A program made the position numbers and the translations under genes. Shown piece by piece: positions 17,156 to 27,039 of a stretch of 64,000 bases of DNA; position 1 is the first letter of the stretch; each line of letters opens with the position of its first letter. Origin of the DNA: Haladaptatus halobius (lineage in GTDB: Archaea > Halobacteriota > Halobacteria > Halobacteriales > Haladaptataceae). The notes beneath the pieces were generated by a model. That model was not told where the DNA came from, made no database searches, and worked only from the letters and a program-made list of their open reading frames with translations. Location of the stretch: NCBI RefSeq assembly GCF_020618475.1, contig NZ_CP085336.1, positions 682,001 through 746,000 of the forward strand, read 5' to 3'.

Positions 17156-18361
17156 ATGGACAAACACCGTAAGTCCCGAGACAGCAGGCGACGATTTCTC
17201 AAGACGACCGGCACCCTCGCGGCGGTCGGATTAACGGGGCTCGCTGGCTGTACTGGTGGGAGCGGGTCGAAGGATCAAACCGGAGGGACGACCACGACGA
17301 CGTCCGGTACGACCGCGGGGAGCGCTAATCCCAGACAAAAGTACGATCTGAAGGAGCTCAACTATGAGCTTGAGAACAAACTGAACATCTTCCAATGGGG
17401 CGACTACTGGCCCGACGGTACGATTCAGGACTTTGAGAAGACCTACGGCGTGAAAGTCAATGTCTCGAACTACGCCTCTAACGAGGAGATGTTCAATAAA
17501 CTCAAGGCTGGCGGAACCAACCAGTACGACCTTGTGTTTCCCAGTGACTACATGATCAACATTTTAGTGGACCAGGGAATGGTTCAGAAACTAAATAAGA
17601 AGAAGATCCCCAATTACAGTAATCTCAGTAAGAAGTTCACCGACACACCGTACGACCCCGACCCCGGAACCTACTCTGCGCCGTATCAGTGGGGAACCTC
17701 CGGCATCGGGTACAACAAGGAGATGCTCGGTGGGAACGCGAACATCAATTCCTGGGACGCGATGTGGAACGAGAAGTGGAAGGGTCAGATGACGATGCTC
17801 AACGACATGCGAGAGACCATCGGCGCGGCCCTGAAACGGCTCGGCTACTCGCTGAACACGAAAGACGAGGCGAAGATCGAGGAGGCGAAAGAGATGCTCA
17901 TCAACCAGAAGAGCCTGCTCAAAACGTACGACTCCTCGAACTTCACCACCAACCTCATCAACAAACAGGCGAGCCCGGTTCACGCGTGGTCCGGCGGCGT
18001 ATTCCAGGCGTACTGGGAGACGTACAAAAACGGCTCCTCGCCGATCGGGTACACGGTGCCGAACGAGGGCGGCGTTATCTGGGTGGACAACGGCGCGGTC
18101 ACCAAGCAAGCAACCCATCCGAATGCCGCCCACGCGTTCATCAACTACTACTTGAACGCGAAGATCGGTGCGCGCATCACCAACTGGACCTACTACGGCA
18201 GCCCGAACGAGACGGCCGAGAAGCACATCAGCAAGGATATTCTGAACAATAAGAGCATCTACCCTGACCCGAAGACGATGAAGAAACTTGAATACATCCA
18301 GAACATCGGCCAAGCGACGCAGGCCTACAGCCGTGCGTGGACCGAGATCAAGAACGCCTGA
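17156..18361 (+). CDS. potD: Polyamine-type ABC transporter substrate-binding lipoprotein (PotD/F-like)
   Basis: A 401-residue extracellular solute-binding protein. It has a twin-arginine lipoprotein signal: RRRFLKTTGTLAAVGLTGL then lipobox LAGC near residues 20-28, so it is exported folded and anchored by lipid. A Thr/Ser/Gly-rich linker follows (about 29-55). The fold region shows NIFQWGDYWPDG, then SNEEMFNKLKAGG and YDLVFPSDYMI, all typical of PotD/PotF. The ATG at 17156 is preferred over the GTG at 17147. It lies between the permeases and the ATPase in the operon. Ligand specificity (spermidine, putrescine or another cation) would require structural comparison of the pocket. Confidence 0.93.
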   Translation: MDKHRKSRDSRRRFLKTTGTLAAVGLTGLAGCTGGSGSKDQTGGTTTTTSGTTAGSANPRQKYDLKELNYELENKLNIFQWGDYWPDGTIQDFEKTYGVKVNVSNYASNEEMFNKLKAGGTNQYDLVFPSDYMINILVDQGMVQKLNKKKIPNYSNLSKKFTDTPYDPDPGTYSAPYQWGTSGIGYNKEMLGGNANINSWDAMWNEKWKGQMTMLNDMRETIGAALKRLGYSLNTKDEAKIEEAKEMLINQKSLLKTYDSSNFTTNLINKQASPVHAWSGGVFQAYWETYKNGSSPIGYTVPNEGGVIWVDNGAVTKQATHPNAAHAFINYYLNAKIGARITNWTYYGSPNETAEKHISKDILNNKSIYPDPKTMKKLEYIQNIGQATQAYSRAWTEIKNA

Positions 18362-18364
18362 TAC

Positions 18365-19516
18365 ATGGTGAGCTACGATGTTCGACTCGACGGAATCACG
18401 AAGCGGTTCGACGACGTTGTGGCGGTCGACGACGTAAGTCTCGACATCGAAGCCGGAAAGTTCCTCACCTTACTCGGCCCGTCGGGGTGCGGAAAGACGA
18501 CACTACTGCGGTGTATCGACGGGTTCGAGACACCCACGAGCGGTGACGTGTTCATCCGCGGCGAGCGCGTCAACGACATTCCGCCGTTCGAACGCGACAC
18601 GAGCATGGTGTTCCAGTCGTACGCGCTGTTTCCGCACATGACTGTCGGCGAAAACATCTCGTTCGGCCTCGAGATGCAGGGATTCCCCGACCGTGACCAG
18701 GCGACCGACGGTGGTGTCGCTACGAATGGTGGGTTCGGCGCCGCTTTCAAGCGGCTCGTCAGTCGAACCGGAAGCGAAGAGATCGACGCCCGCGTTGCCG
18801 AAGCCCTCGAACTGGTCGAACTTCCCGATTACCAGGAACGGAAAGTGAGCGAGCTTTCGGGCGGCCAGCAGCAACGAGTGGCGCTCGCCCGTGCACTGAT
18901 CACCCAGCCGACGGTGCTGTTACTCGACGAACCGCTTGGTGCACTTGACCTAAAACTTCGAAAGAACATGCAGGTTGAGTTAAAAAACCTACAGAAAGAG
19001 CTGGACACTACGTTCGTTTATGTGACTCACGACCAGGAGGAGGCGCTGACGATGAGCGACCAAATTGCCGTCATGAACGACGGTCACCTCGAGCAACTTG
19101 GATCCGCGACGGAGATCTACGAGGAGCCGGAGACGGAGTTCGTCGCCGACTTCATCGGCGAGACCAACCTCCTCAGAGGTAGCTATACCGAGACGCCAGA
19201 CGGCGCGGTCGTCGAGTGCAACGGACTCTCGTTTCGCGTGCCGCACGAACCGGACGCCGACGGGGAGGTGTCGTTCGCCGTCCGGCCGGAGAAAATCCGA
19301 TTAGGCAAAGATGCCCGAGGACTGGACAACGTTTTCGAGGCCGACGTAACGGACGAAATATACAAAGGGAACCTCGGCAAGTTCGTTGTGGACCTGCCAA
19401 ACGGCCAGAGACTCACCGTCGACATGCAGATAACCGACCGCAGCAAGTATTTCTCGACCGGGCAGAACGTGGCAGTCGGGTGGTCGGCCGATAACGCCGT
19501 CGTGCTAACACGGTGA
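18365..19516 (+). CDS. potA: ABC transporter ATP-binding protein (PotA-like)
   Basis: A 383-residue ATPase. Seen: Walker [10 protein letters not shown] (residues 38-46), Q-loop at [14 protein letters not shown], signature [15 protein letters not shown] (about 165-179), Walker [13 protein letters not shown] (about 182-193), H-loop YVTHDQEEA, then a C-terminal TOBE region (about 270-383). An insertion of about 25 residues lies between the Q-loop and signature (after [10 protein letters not shown]), including a Gly/Ala-rich stretch, which is unusual compared with typical PotA. The start is 4 nt after the binding-protein stop. Confidence 0.95.
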   Translation: MVSYDVRLDGITKRFDDVVAVDDVSLDIEAGKFLTLLGPSGCGKTTLLRCIDGFETPTSGDVFIRGERVNDIPPFERDTSMVFQSYALFPHMTVGENISFGLEMQGFPDRDQATDGGVATNGGFGAAFKRLVSRTGSEEIDARVAEALELVELPDYQERKVSELSGGQQQRVALARALITQPTVLLLDEPLGALDLKLRKNMQVELKNLQKELDTTFVYVTHDQEEALTMSDQIAVMNDGHLEQLGSATEIYEEPETEFVADFIGETNLLRGSYTETPDGAVVECNGLSFRVPHEPDADGEVSFAVRPEKIRLGKDARGLDNVFEADVTDEIYKGNLGKFVVDLPNGQRLTVDMQITDRSKYFSTGQNVAVGWSADNAVVLTR

Positions 19517-19565
19517 GCACACTGATCCTACCTGGGACGATCACGAATACGATACCCGTTTTCCA

Positions 19566-21077
19566 ATGACAGACTACACCGACTCACTCAGAGCAAATCA
19601 CGAATCGGCAATCAAAGACGCGACCGACGGCGTCACGTTCGGCGTCGTCGTCGGTGGTGCGACCAAAGCGGCGGTGGCCGACGAGACGTTCGCACCCGAC
19701 GACCCCGCGATCGCGGCATCCATCGCGGACGTGGCACGCGGACACAAGAAGGACGTTGACGACGCGGTAGCCGCCGCTGCAGCGGCGTACGAAGACGAAT
19801 GGGGCGAGACGACACCGATGGAACGCGGCGACGCTATTCGGGAATGGACGGGCGTGCTTCGTGACCACCTCGACGACCTCGCTCTCCTCGAAACTCTCGA
19901 AGTCGGAAAGCCGTTATCGGCCGCACGTGCGGACGTTGCGACGGGTCTTGACTTCTTTGAGTACTATGCCGCGGCGGCGGTTGGCGAGGAAGGGTCAGTG
20001 CCGTCCGTCGGCGACGACTCGTTCGCATACACCAGGCGGGAACCGTACGGCGTGACCGGCCAGATTCTCCCGTGGAACTATCCGATCCTCCTGATGGGTT
20101 GGAAGGTCGGCGCGGCCCTCGCGGCGGGAAATACTTCCGTGACGAAACCGGCAGAGCAGGCCCCCCTCGCGGTGATACGAGCGGCTCAACTCGCGGAGGG
20201 TGTTCTACCGGACGGCGTGTTGAACGTCGTTCCCGGATTCGGTGACGAGGCGGGTGTTGCAGTCGCCGGCCACGATGACATTCAAAAAGTGTCGTTCACG
20301 GGGTCGGTTCCCGTCGGCCAGGAAGTGATGCGGGCGGCCGCGGACGACGTGACGCCCGTCACGCTGGAACTCGGTGGGAAGAACCCGTTCGTCGTATTTC
20401 CCGATGCCGACGTGGAAGCGGCAGCGCAGACGGCGGTCGTCGCTGGACTCTACAACAACGGACAGTCCTGTGATTCAGGAACCCGTCTCATCGTCCACCA
20501 AAACGTGAAAGACGAGTTTCTCGATCGCTATCTCGACGCCGTGGAAGCTCGGACGGTCGGCGATCCGCTTCAGAATGCGAATCAGGGACCGCTTTGTTAT
20601 GCGACGCATCGAAAGAAAGTCGAACAGTACGTCGAACTCGGCAAAAAAGAGGGAGCGACTGTTCTCTCGGGTGGAAGTCGTCCCACTGACGCGGAATTCA
20701 AGGGTGGATACTTCTTCGAACCGACGGTGTTCGGCGATGTGGATCCGGAGATGCGAATCGCACAGGAGGAGGTGTTCGGGCCAGTTCAGTTCCTCTTGGA
20801 GTTCTCAACCTACGAGGAAGCCATCGATGTGGCGAATGGCGTGACCTACGGACTCACGGCCGGAGTGTTCACGCAGGACGCCTCACGTGCGCATCGGGCG
20901 GCCGCAGACATTGAGGCAGGGAGTATCTGGGTAAATCAGTACTTTGGCACCGTCCCTGGAACGCCGTTTGGTGGATTCAAGCAATCCGGTATTGGCCGCG
21001 AGTGCGGAAAAGAGGCGCTCACGGAGTACACACAAAGTAAGTCCGTGCACCTTGCGCTCGGCGACCCGTCGCTCTGA
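19566..21077 (+). CDS. NAD(P)-dependent aldehyde dehydrogenase
   Basis: A 503-residue aldehyde dehydrogenase. Seen: GQILPWNYPILLMGWK (NAD site, with the catalytic Asn), SFTGSVPVGQEVM, LELGGKNPFVVF with the general-base glutamate, and NNGQSCDSGTRL with nucleophilic Cys at residue 302. C-terminal GTPFGGFKQSGIGRECG closes the oligomerisation domain. The family oxidises betaine aldehyde, 4-aminobutyraldehyde and similar aldehydes to acids. It lies 49 nt after the ATPase gene in a polyamine-type transporter operon, which favours an aminoaldehyde, but a betaine aldehyde role is possible too. Confidence 0.93.
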   Translation: MTDYTDSLRANHESAIKDATDGVTFGVVVGGATKAAVADETFAPDDPAIAASIADVARGHKKDVDDAVAAAAAAYEDEWGETTPMERGDAIREWTGVLRDHLDDLALLETLEVGKPLSAARADVATGLDFFEYYAAAAVGEEGSVPSVGDDSFAYTRREPYGVTGQILPWNYPILLMGWKVGAALAAGNTSVTKPAEQAPLAVIRAAQLAEGVLPDGVLNVVPGFGDEAGVAVAGHDDIQKVSFTGSVPVGQEVMRAAADDVTPVTLELGGKNPFVVFPDADVEAAAQTAVVAGLYNNGQSCDSGTRLIVHQNVKDEFLDRYLDAVEARTVGDPLQNANQGPLCYATHRKKVEQYVELGKKEGATVLSGGSRPTDAEFKGGYFFEPTVFGDVDPEMRIAQEEVFGPVQFLLEFSTYEEAIDVANGVTYGLTAGVFTQDASRAHRAAADIEAGSIWVNQYFGTVPGTPFGGFKQSGIGRECGKEALTEYTQSKSVHLALGDPSL

Positions 21078-21098
21078 CAGTCTTCTCATGATGGTGGC

Positions 21099-21113
21099 CC
21101 CCCTTGTCGGGGG
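21099..21113 (+). terminator. GC stem-loop after the first aldehyde dehydrogenase
   Basis: CCCCC (21099-21103) and GGGGG (21109-21113) flank a TTGTC loop 21 nt after the stop codon at 21077, within the 148-bp gap before the next gene. It may attenuate or end transcription, separating the transporter operon from the second dehydrogenase operon. There is no strong T tract after it. Confidence 0.35.
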
Positions 21114-21225
21114 AACCAGCAGTCACTTCGATATTATAGCGTTTTAGACGAAATCTTTCCGTCTCCCATCCTGATTTCCAGAAAGATTTTTGGCACACCT
21201 TCCCATTTGATAGAGTGACCCACAC

Positions 21226-22650
21226 ATGAGACAGCTTTACATAGGTGGAGAGTGGTTGGACGCCGAGTCCAGCGAGGGCATTGAGGTCGATTCGCCGGTC
21301 ACAGGTGAGGTCATCGACACTGTACCGAGCGCGTCCTCTCAAGACGTGCGGAAAGCGGTTGAAGCGGCTCGCCGCGCGCAACGCGAGCTCGAGGAGATGA
21401 CCGCATTCGAACGGGCCGCAGTGCTTGACGAGGTGACCGAGTACTTCGAGGAACACGAGGACGAAATCGCCGAACTTATCACCCGCGAAGAGGGAAAGCC
21501 GCTTCACGAGTCCTACGAAGAGACCGAGTACGTTATCGAATCGAGCGATGACTACGCACACGACGCCATCCGCCTGTTCGGCGACGTCGTCCCCTCAGAA
21601 TTTCGGGGACGCTTCGCGTACACTCAACGCGAACCATACGGTCCGTGTGCGGTCATTAGCCCATGGAACTTCCCGCTCGAAGTTCCCGGGGGTAGCATCT
21701 ACTCGGCCATCGCCACTGCCAACCCGGTAGTGTTCAAACCGGCGGAGGAAACTCCGCTGACGGCATATCACATTGCGAAGGCGTTCGAGCAGTCGAGCCT
21801 TCCGGACGGTGCCTTCAACCTCATTACGGGTGCGGGCGAAACCGGCGCGGAGTTGGTCGGTCACAGAGACATTAGACTCATTGCCTTCACCGGTAGCACC
21901 GAGGTTGGCCAGCAAATCGCGAAGACGGCTGCGGAGCGCAACGCTCAATGTCTGCTGGAGATGGGCGGGAAGGATCCAATCCTCGTGCTCGATGATGCCG
22001 ACGTGGATCACGCGGCCGAGAGCATCGTGATGGGGAGCAACTGGAACGCCGGCCAAGTCTGCTGCGGTACCGAGCGCGTCATCACGACCGAAGGTATCCA
22101 CGACGACCTGGTCGATGCCGTGGTCGAGAAGACCGAAGCCCTCACGCTCGGCGACCCTTTCGAGGAGGGAACCGACGTAGGACCGATGGTGAGTGAACGC
22201 ATCCAGCGGAAGGTCAAAGACCACGTCGACAATGCAGTCGAGCAGGGCGCACAACTGTTGACCGGCGGTGGCACCGACGGCCTGTTCTACGACCCGGCGG
22301 TGCTGGACGACGTGACCGAACAGATGGATATCGCCACCGAGGAGACGTTCGGCACGGTGACGCCGGTCGTCCGCGTCGACGATTACGAAGCGGCCATCGA
22401 AATTGCCAATCGTTCGCGGTACGGCCTTCAGGCGGCCATCTTCACTGACTCGCTCGAACGCGCCCACGACGCTGCCAATCGGCTGAAGGCGGGTGGCGTG
22501 TTTGTCAATGAAACCAATAACTACTGGGAGCGGTTGCTTCCGTTTGGCGGATACGGCGAGAGCGGTTCTGGTGGCCGGTATGGAAGCAAATGGCACCTCG
22601 AAGCGATGACGCAAACGAAAGCAGTTATGATGAACTATAAGAATTACTGA
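21226..22650 (+). CDS. NAD(P)-dependent aldehyde dehydrogenase (second paralogue)
   Basis: A 474-residue aldehyde dehydrogenase, divergent from the one at 19566. Seen: ISPWNFPLEVPGGSIY, FTGSTEVGQQIA, LLEMGGKDPILVLDDADV with the glutamate, and NAGQVCCGTERV with the nucleophilic cysteine at residue 279. The form resembles succinate-semialdehyde, lactaldehyde or aminoadipate-semialdehyde dehydrogenases. It is followed after one base by a saccharopine-dehydrogenase-like gene, so the two act together. This hints at a semialdehyde produced from lysine or a polyamine. Confidence 0.92.
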   Translation: MRQLYIGGEWLDAESSEGIEVDSPVTGEVIDTVPSASSQDVRKAVEAARRAQRELEEMTAFERAAVLDEVTEYFEEHEDEIAELITREEGKPLHESYEETEYVIESSDDYAHDAIRLFGDVVPSEFRGRFAYTQREPYGPCAVISPWNFPLEVPGGSIYSAIATANPVVFKPAEETPLTAYHIAKAFEQSSLPDGAFNLITGAGETGAELVGHRDIRLIAFTGSTEVGQQIAKTAAERNAQCLLEMGGKDPILVLDDADVDHAAESIVMGSNWNAGQVCCGTERVITTEGIHDDLVDAVVEKTEALTLGDPFEEGTDVGPMVSERIQRKVKDHVDNAVEQGAQLLTGGGTDGLFYDPAVLDDVTEQMDIATEETFGTVTPVVRVDDYEAAIEIANRSRYGLQAAIFTDSLERAHDAANRLKAGGVFVNETNNYWERLLPFGGYGESGSGGRYGSKWHLEAMTQTKAVMMNYKNY

Positions 22651-22651
22651 C

Positions 22652-23785
22652 ATGAAGGTGGTATCACTCGGCGGTTGCGGTGCGATGGGTCGAGCAACTT
22701 CTCATGAACTCGCAGGGAACAGTGACGTTGAATTGGTTATTGCGGACGCCGACCTTGACGCTGCTAACGACCTCGCTGCCGATCTTCCTGGCGAAATCGA
22801 CACGGCAGAAGTCGACGTAACCGACCACGACCGACTAGTCGAAGTACTCGCTGACGCGGACGTGGTGGCAAACGCGCTCCCCTACGCCTTCAACGTTGAC
22901 GTGATGGAAGCGTGTCTGGAAGCGGAAGTTCACTATCTTGACCTCGGTGGATTGTACCACAAGACGCAAGAACAACTTGAACTCGACGAGGCGTTCGATG
23001 AGACCGGACTCACAGCCGTCCTCGGCATCGGCGCCAGCCCGGGACTGACGAACATCGCGGCCGCGCAGGGTGCGAGCCATCTCGATCATGTGGACGAAGT
23101 TCACATCCGAACCGGGGCGAAGGGTGGCAGCGACGGGTTCGCCTATTCGGCCAAGACAATTTTGGACGAACTCACCATGAACCCCATCGTCTTCAAGGAT
23201 GGCGAGTTCAAGGAACTCGAACCCCTCTCCGGCCGCGGAACCTACACGTTGCCGGATCCCGTCGGCAAGGTCGAGGGGTTCCACAGTATTCACTCCGAAC
23301 TGGCGACGATGCCCTACACTTTCGAAGGTGTCGAAACCGTAGATTTCCGGGTCGCGTTCTCGCCCGACCTTGTGAACATCTGTGACGTGCTCATTGGGTT
23401 GAACCTCACCAGCGAGGAAGAACTCGAGTTCAAGGGGACTGAGTTCAGTCCCCGCGAATTCCTCGACTGGCACCTTGACCGACAGCCGAAACCTGGCGCA
23501 ATCGAGGAGTGGAAGTCGTTCCAAGTGGACGTGACTGGCAAGGAAAACGGCGAACCTACTCACTATCAGCTTACCGTAGTCGTGGAGTCCCGACTCGACG
23601 ATTGGGGATTGAAGGCGACCGCAGTCTGGACGGGTGTGCCGATGGGAATCGCGGCAGAACTCATCGGCCGCGGTGACGCACTCGACACGGGAGCCAAGCC
23701 GCCCGAGCAACTCCTTGACCCCGAACTGTTCATCGATGAACTCAGAGAGCGCGACATCGAGATTAATGAAACGCGGAATCCATGA
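22652..23785 (+). CDS. Saccharopine dehydrogenase-like NAD(P)-binding oxidoreductase
   Basis: A 377-residue protein with an N-terminal Rossmann domain (GGCGAMGRATSHELA at residues 7-21, then VELVIADADLDAANDLA) and the C-terminal alpha/beta domain of the saccharopine dehydrogenase / lysine 6-dehydrogenase / carboxynorspermidine dehydrogenase group. The segment GIGASPGLTNIAAAQGA (about 129-145) is typical. It begins one base after the aldehyde dehydrogenase stop, and ATG overlaps are likely to couple translation. In the cluster, reductive or oxidative handling of an imine between an amine and a keto acid is plausible; the actual substrate is unknown. Confidence 0.85.
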   Translation: MKVVSLGGCGAMGRATSHELAGNSDVELVIADADLDAANDLAADLPGEIDTAEVDVTDHDRLVEVLADADVVANALPYAFNVDVMEACLEAEVHYLDLGGLYHKTQEQLELDEAFDETGLTAVLGIGASPGLTNIAAAQGASHLDHVDEVHIRTGAKGGSDGFAYSAKTILDELTMNPIVFKDGEFKELEPLSGRGTYTLPDPVGKVEGFHSIHSELATMPYTFEGVETVDFRVAFSPDLVNICDVLIGLNLTSEEELEFKGTEFSPREFLDWHLDRQPKPGAIEEWKSFQVDVTGKENGEPTHYQLTVVVESRLDDWGLKATAVWTGVPMGIAAELIGRGDALDTGAKPPEQLLDPELFIDELRERDIEINETRNP

Positions 23786-24033
23786 ATGATGATTAACCCC
23801 CGTTATCACAGGTCAAAGACACGGTGAACTACGTTGCAGGTGAATGGTAACCCCCGGTAGGCAAGAACGTAATCTTCAGTCGATGCTTCGACGAGTGTGT
23901 AGATGATCTGGTGCATTGGGGTCACCTCGCCGACGCACTGACCCGACACCACGACACCATGCGACTCTCCGTTGGTGCGCCGGCACCATCTCCCGGCGCA
24001 CAGAAACCGTTGTAGAGAAGACCAAATTCACAC

Positions 24034-26373
24034 TCACCTCTCGTTACTCGGCCGGGAGGTCACGCCGTCCAGTTCGCACACAGGGCATCGGCGACCGATC
24101 GCCTGTCCCTGCGTCCCGTACCGCTTTCGATACGCTCGTAACGTGAGCTTTGGATTCGCTGCCGCGTATACTCGGACCTTATTTCCAAAGACGTCGGTGA
24201 AATCCCTGAGCGATACATTATTCGTATCTGCCGCCAGTGGCTTAGGATTGAACCACCGCTGGTAGAGCGAGGCAACTGCAGGACCGCTGAACTCGAGCAC
24301 ACCGTCGGTGTGATTTTCGATCCCGTGCCGAACCAACGTCGCGAAGTGTCGATCACCAGAGAGTACAAGAGCACCTGCGTCCCGGAACAGTCGAATCGCA
24401 TCGTCACGTCCGTCTGGCGGATAGCCGTTTGAGTCGAGATCCCGTGCCGGTGAGCCGTTCACCGTGGTTTCGACACATGCGTAGAGACTCTGGCTCAGAC
24501 AAATAGGAACCGCATCATCGTCGAGGTCGGCGATCCAGCGTCGCAGAAATCGCTTTTTTCGCTTCCCAAGGAGTTTCTTTGACTGTGTTTGCGTGGCCTT
24601 TGCGTCGTCCCGTCAGGGGCTCGATTTGAACTTCCGGTCTTCGAGAAGCGCGAAGTCAACCCCGCCGTAGCGAAATGATGTATAATAGACATCGATTCCG
24701 CGCTTGACCGGCGTCGGATCGTACGGATCTGGGTTGTGACTGCACCGTGTCCGCTGGATCAAGTTGATGAATCCCGCCGTCCCGACGTATCCCCCTTCGC
24801 GAGATACGTTGTCCGGTGCACCCTGTCCTTTTTCGCCCCAGACATTCTGATGATAGATGTCATGATCGTCAACGAGAATTACTGTTGGCGTGATTCGAGT
24901 GAGCGACCGAAACGCCCACAGCCAGAGGTACTACTTATAGAGATAATCGAGCGTCGGGTTTTCGCGGCTTTCGACTCGCGTCGGACTGTTCTGATAGATC
25001 TGATCCCCGGTAAAGACGAGCAGATCGGGACGCTGCCGGTGGAGGTTCTGAACTAAATCAGCGTAGGGGAAATAGATGTTCTCCGGCGTGTATCGTCCCA
25101 GGTATTCGTCCGGCGAACGATCTGGATCGATCCGTCCCGCTTCGAGGGCCCGTGCTGCCGGTGTGGTGCAGCTACACAGGCCGATCGTGAAATCGTCGGC
25201 TCCGGATTCGGGATCCTTCCGTATTCGCCCGTGATATGCGACTGGGTCAGCGGTGCGAGAGCGATAGACAACGCGATAGTCCCACACCTGCGTCAGGTCC
25301 CACTTCTCACACCGGAACAACGCCGCGTATCCTGGTTGTAGTTCGGCGGTCGATCCCCGCCGCCAGGCCTCCGCTGTTCCCGCCGGCCGATAATCGAGCC
25401 GAATGCTCTCTACCTCTTCTTCAGCCACCGGTGTAAGCTGTGCCGACAGTCGAAGGACGCCCTCATTTACCGTGTAGAGCGTGTCGGCGATCGGTCCGAA
25501 GGTTCGGTCTGGACGGTTCGCAATCTTCTCCCCACCCGTTCGGAGGTCTTGGAACCACCAGCAAGCACCCGGCCGTCGAGGTGGCGGTGAGGAGACAAGC
25601 GCGATGTTTCCAGCCACCGCTTCGTCGCGGACGTCGCGGCGTATCGCCGTTCCGAGGAGTTCCCCTCTCGATTCATTCCACGCTGTCAATCGTAGTTCGA
25701 ATCGACCGGCACGCTGCGGACGGATTTCAAGATCGAGTTGAATCCGATCGTCCGCTGCAGGACGAGTTAGACCACCGATCGGATAGTGCGTCTCTGCCGC
25801 CTGTACACCAAAGGCTAAAGGGTCGACCTCGTTCGTATGCTCCCGAAATTGGAGCCGTCCGTCCCGACCGAGCGTACACAATAATCCACCACCTTCCCCA
25901 GATCCGCGCTGCGCTAACGCCGCCGCACGATACTCCAGTTCGGGGCCTCCCACGCCGATCAGAAACCCACAAAACCCATCCCGATTCAGATGTCCTGCGA
26001 GCCCCGTCGTGACGCGGAGACGTCCTGGGAGGCGTCCTGCCACGACTTCACGGGTCAACACGCTCACTGTCCGTATTTCGTAGCTAGCCTCACCGCGGAG
26101 ACACTCAATCTTGCCTGCACGTAACCGCCAGTCCTGCAGCCGGTTACTCCAAAAGTGGGGACCGATCCAGGGGCGCGTGACGTTGTCGGGCAGCGTCGTA
26201 ACCGGCTGTAAGTGTGCTTCCTGAACCCAATTCCACGGCAATTGCTTCTCGGATGGAGTAGCACAACCGGCGGGAAGCGACGCCCCAGCGCCTGTCACGA
26301 TCGCTTTTTTAAGAAGTTCCCGTCGACGAGGCGTTGCTCGCGATGGCGAGCCACCGTTTGTTCTTTCCCCCAT
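24034..26373 (-). pseudogene. PhoD-like metallophosphatase broken by two in-frame stops
   Basis: One reading frame of 780 codons encodes an alkaline phosphatase D-type protein but is cut by TAG at 24931-24933 and TGA at 24613-24615. Before the first stop: a lipoprotein-like signal with RRRELLKKAI and PAGC, a ~300-residue beta-rich N-terminal region, then FTIGLCSCT and LLVFTGDQIYQN. After it: YLWLWAF, VILVDDHDIYHQN, ALLEDRKFKSSP, second stop, then LVLSGDRHFATLV. These are the metal and catalytic motifs in correct order. The TAG sits in LYK-stop-YLWLWAF, where homologues carry Trp. The large N-terminal extension recalls planctomycete-type PhoD proteins (impression). Recently inactivated. The 248 bases before 24034 contain nothing I can support. 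Confidence 0.8.
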
Positions 26374-26524
26374 TCTCAAATGCACTATTTGGCGAGAATC
26401 AATAAATGACTGGGCCATTCGGAGGTTCACCGGTCGCGTAGGGTTTTCCCTTGTTCTCTTCGCGTGGGTCGTCACGCGGAACGCTTATCGAGTCCGGCCG
26501 TTCCGTAACTTCAATTAGACAACC

Positions 26525-26866
26525 ATGCAACAAACCGCCAATTCAGCGTCACTCGACACGATGCTCGACATGCTGCGTGACTCACACCGCCGGCGTATCC
26601 TGCTGGCAGTGTCGAACCACAATCCACGTACTGAAGGCGAGTTCACGACGGACTCGTTCACTCCAGACGAGACAAGTGAGGATGAGATCGAAGGGTTGAA
26701 AACACAGTTGCACCACGTCCACCTTCCCAAAATGGCCGATAAAGGCTACATCAAGTGGCATCCCATCACGGAGACGATTCGGCGGGGACCAAACTTCGCC
26801 GACATCGCGCCACTCCTCAAATTGATGGACGACCACGAAGACGAGTTGCCAGCCGACTGGCCGTAA
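26525..26866 (+). CDS. DUF7344 winged-helix protein
   Basis: A 113-residue small regulator-like protein. Seen: LDTMLDMLRDSHRRRILLAV (helix 1-2), an acidic insert, then LKTQLHHVHLPKMADKGYIKW (recognition helix and wing). This is the haloarchaeal DUF7344 domain, taken to be a DNA-binding winged helix. It is intact and is the reference for the interrupted copy at 6251-6583. It sits between the divergent broken PhoD gene and a repeat element that begins 15 nt after its stop. Confidence 0.85.
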   Translation: MQQTANSASLDTMLDMLRDSHRRRILLAVSNHNPRTEGEFTTDSFTPDETSEDEIEGLKTQLHHVHLPKMADKGYIKWHPITETIRRGPNFADIAPLLKLMDDHEDELPADWP

Positions 26867-26880
26867 TTCAACAGTGCCAG

Positions 26881-26963
26881 ATTCGCACCACGAGCTGCGC
26901 ACAGATCGAGAAGGGGATCCCAGGTGTGCCCACTGCTGCTTATATTTGACGGCGGAAGTGAAC
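26881..26963 (+). repeat. Degenerate ~80-bp repeat, copy A
   Basis: Begins 15 nt after the DUF7344 stop. It shares ATTCGCACCACGA-CTGCG, CACAGATC, a G-run, GGTGT-CCCAC, GCTTAT and GAAGTGAA in the same order with copy B at 28795-28880. Copy A contains the palindrome GGGATCCC (26914-26921). It looks like a diverged dispersed repeat or a mobile-element remnant acting as a 3' untranslated element. Confidence 0.6.
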
Positions 26964-27039
26964 ACACCCGATAGCCGTGAACTCAGAAACGCACCTCACT
27001 GCTGTCTTGCGTTCCATTTTGGATAGGTATTTAATGTGG

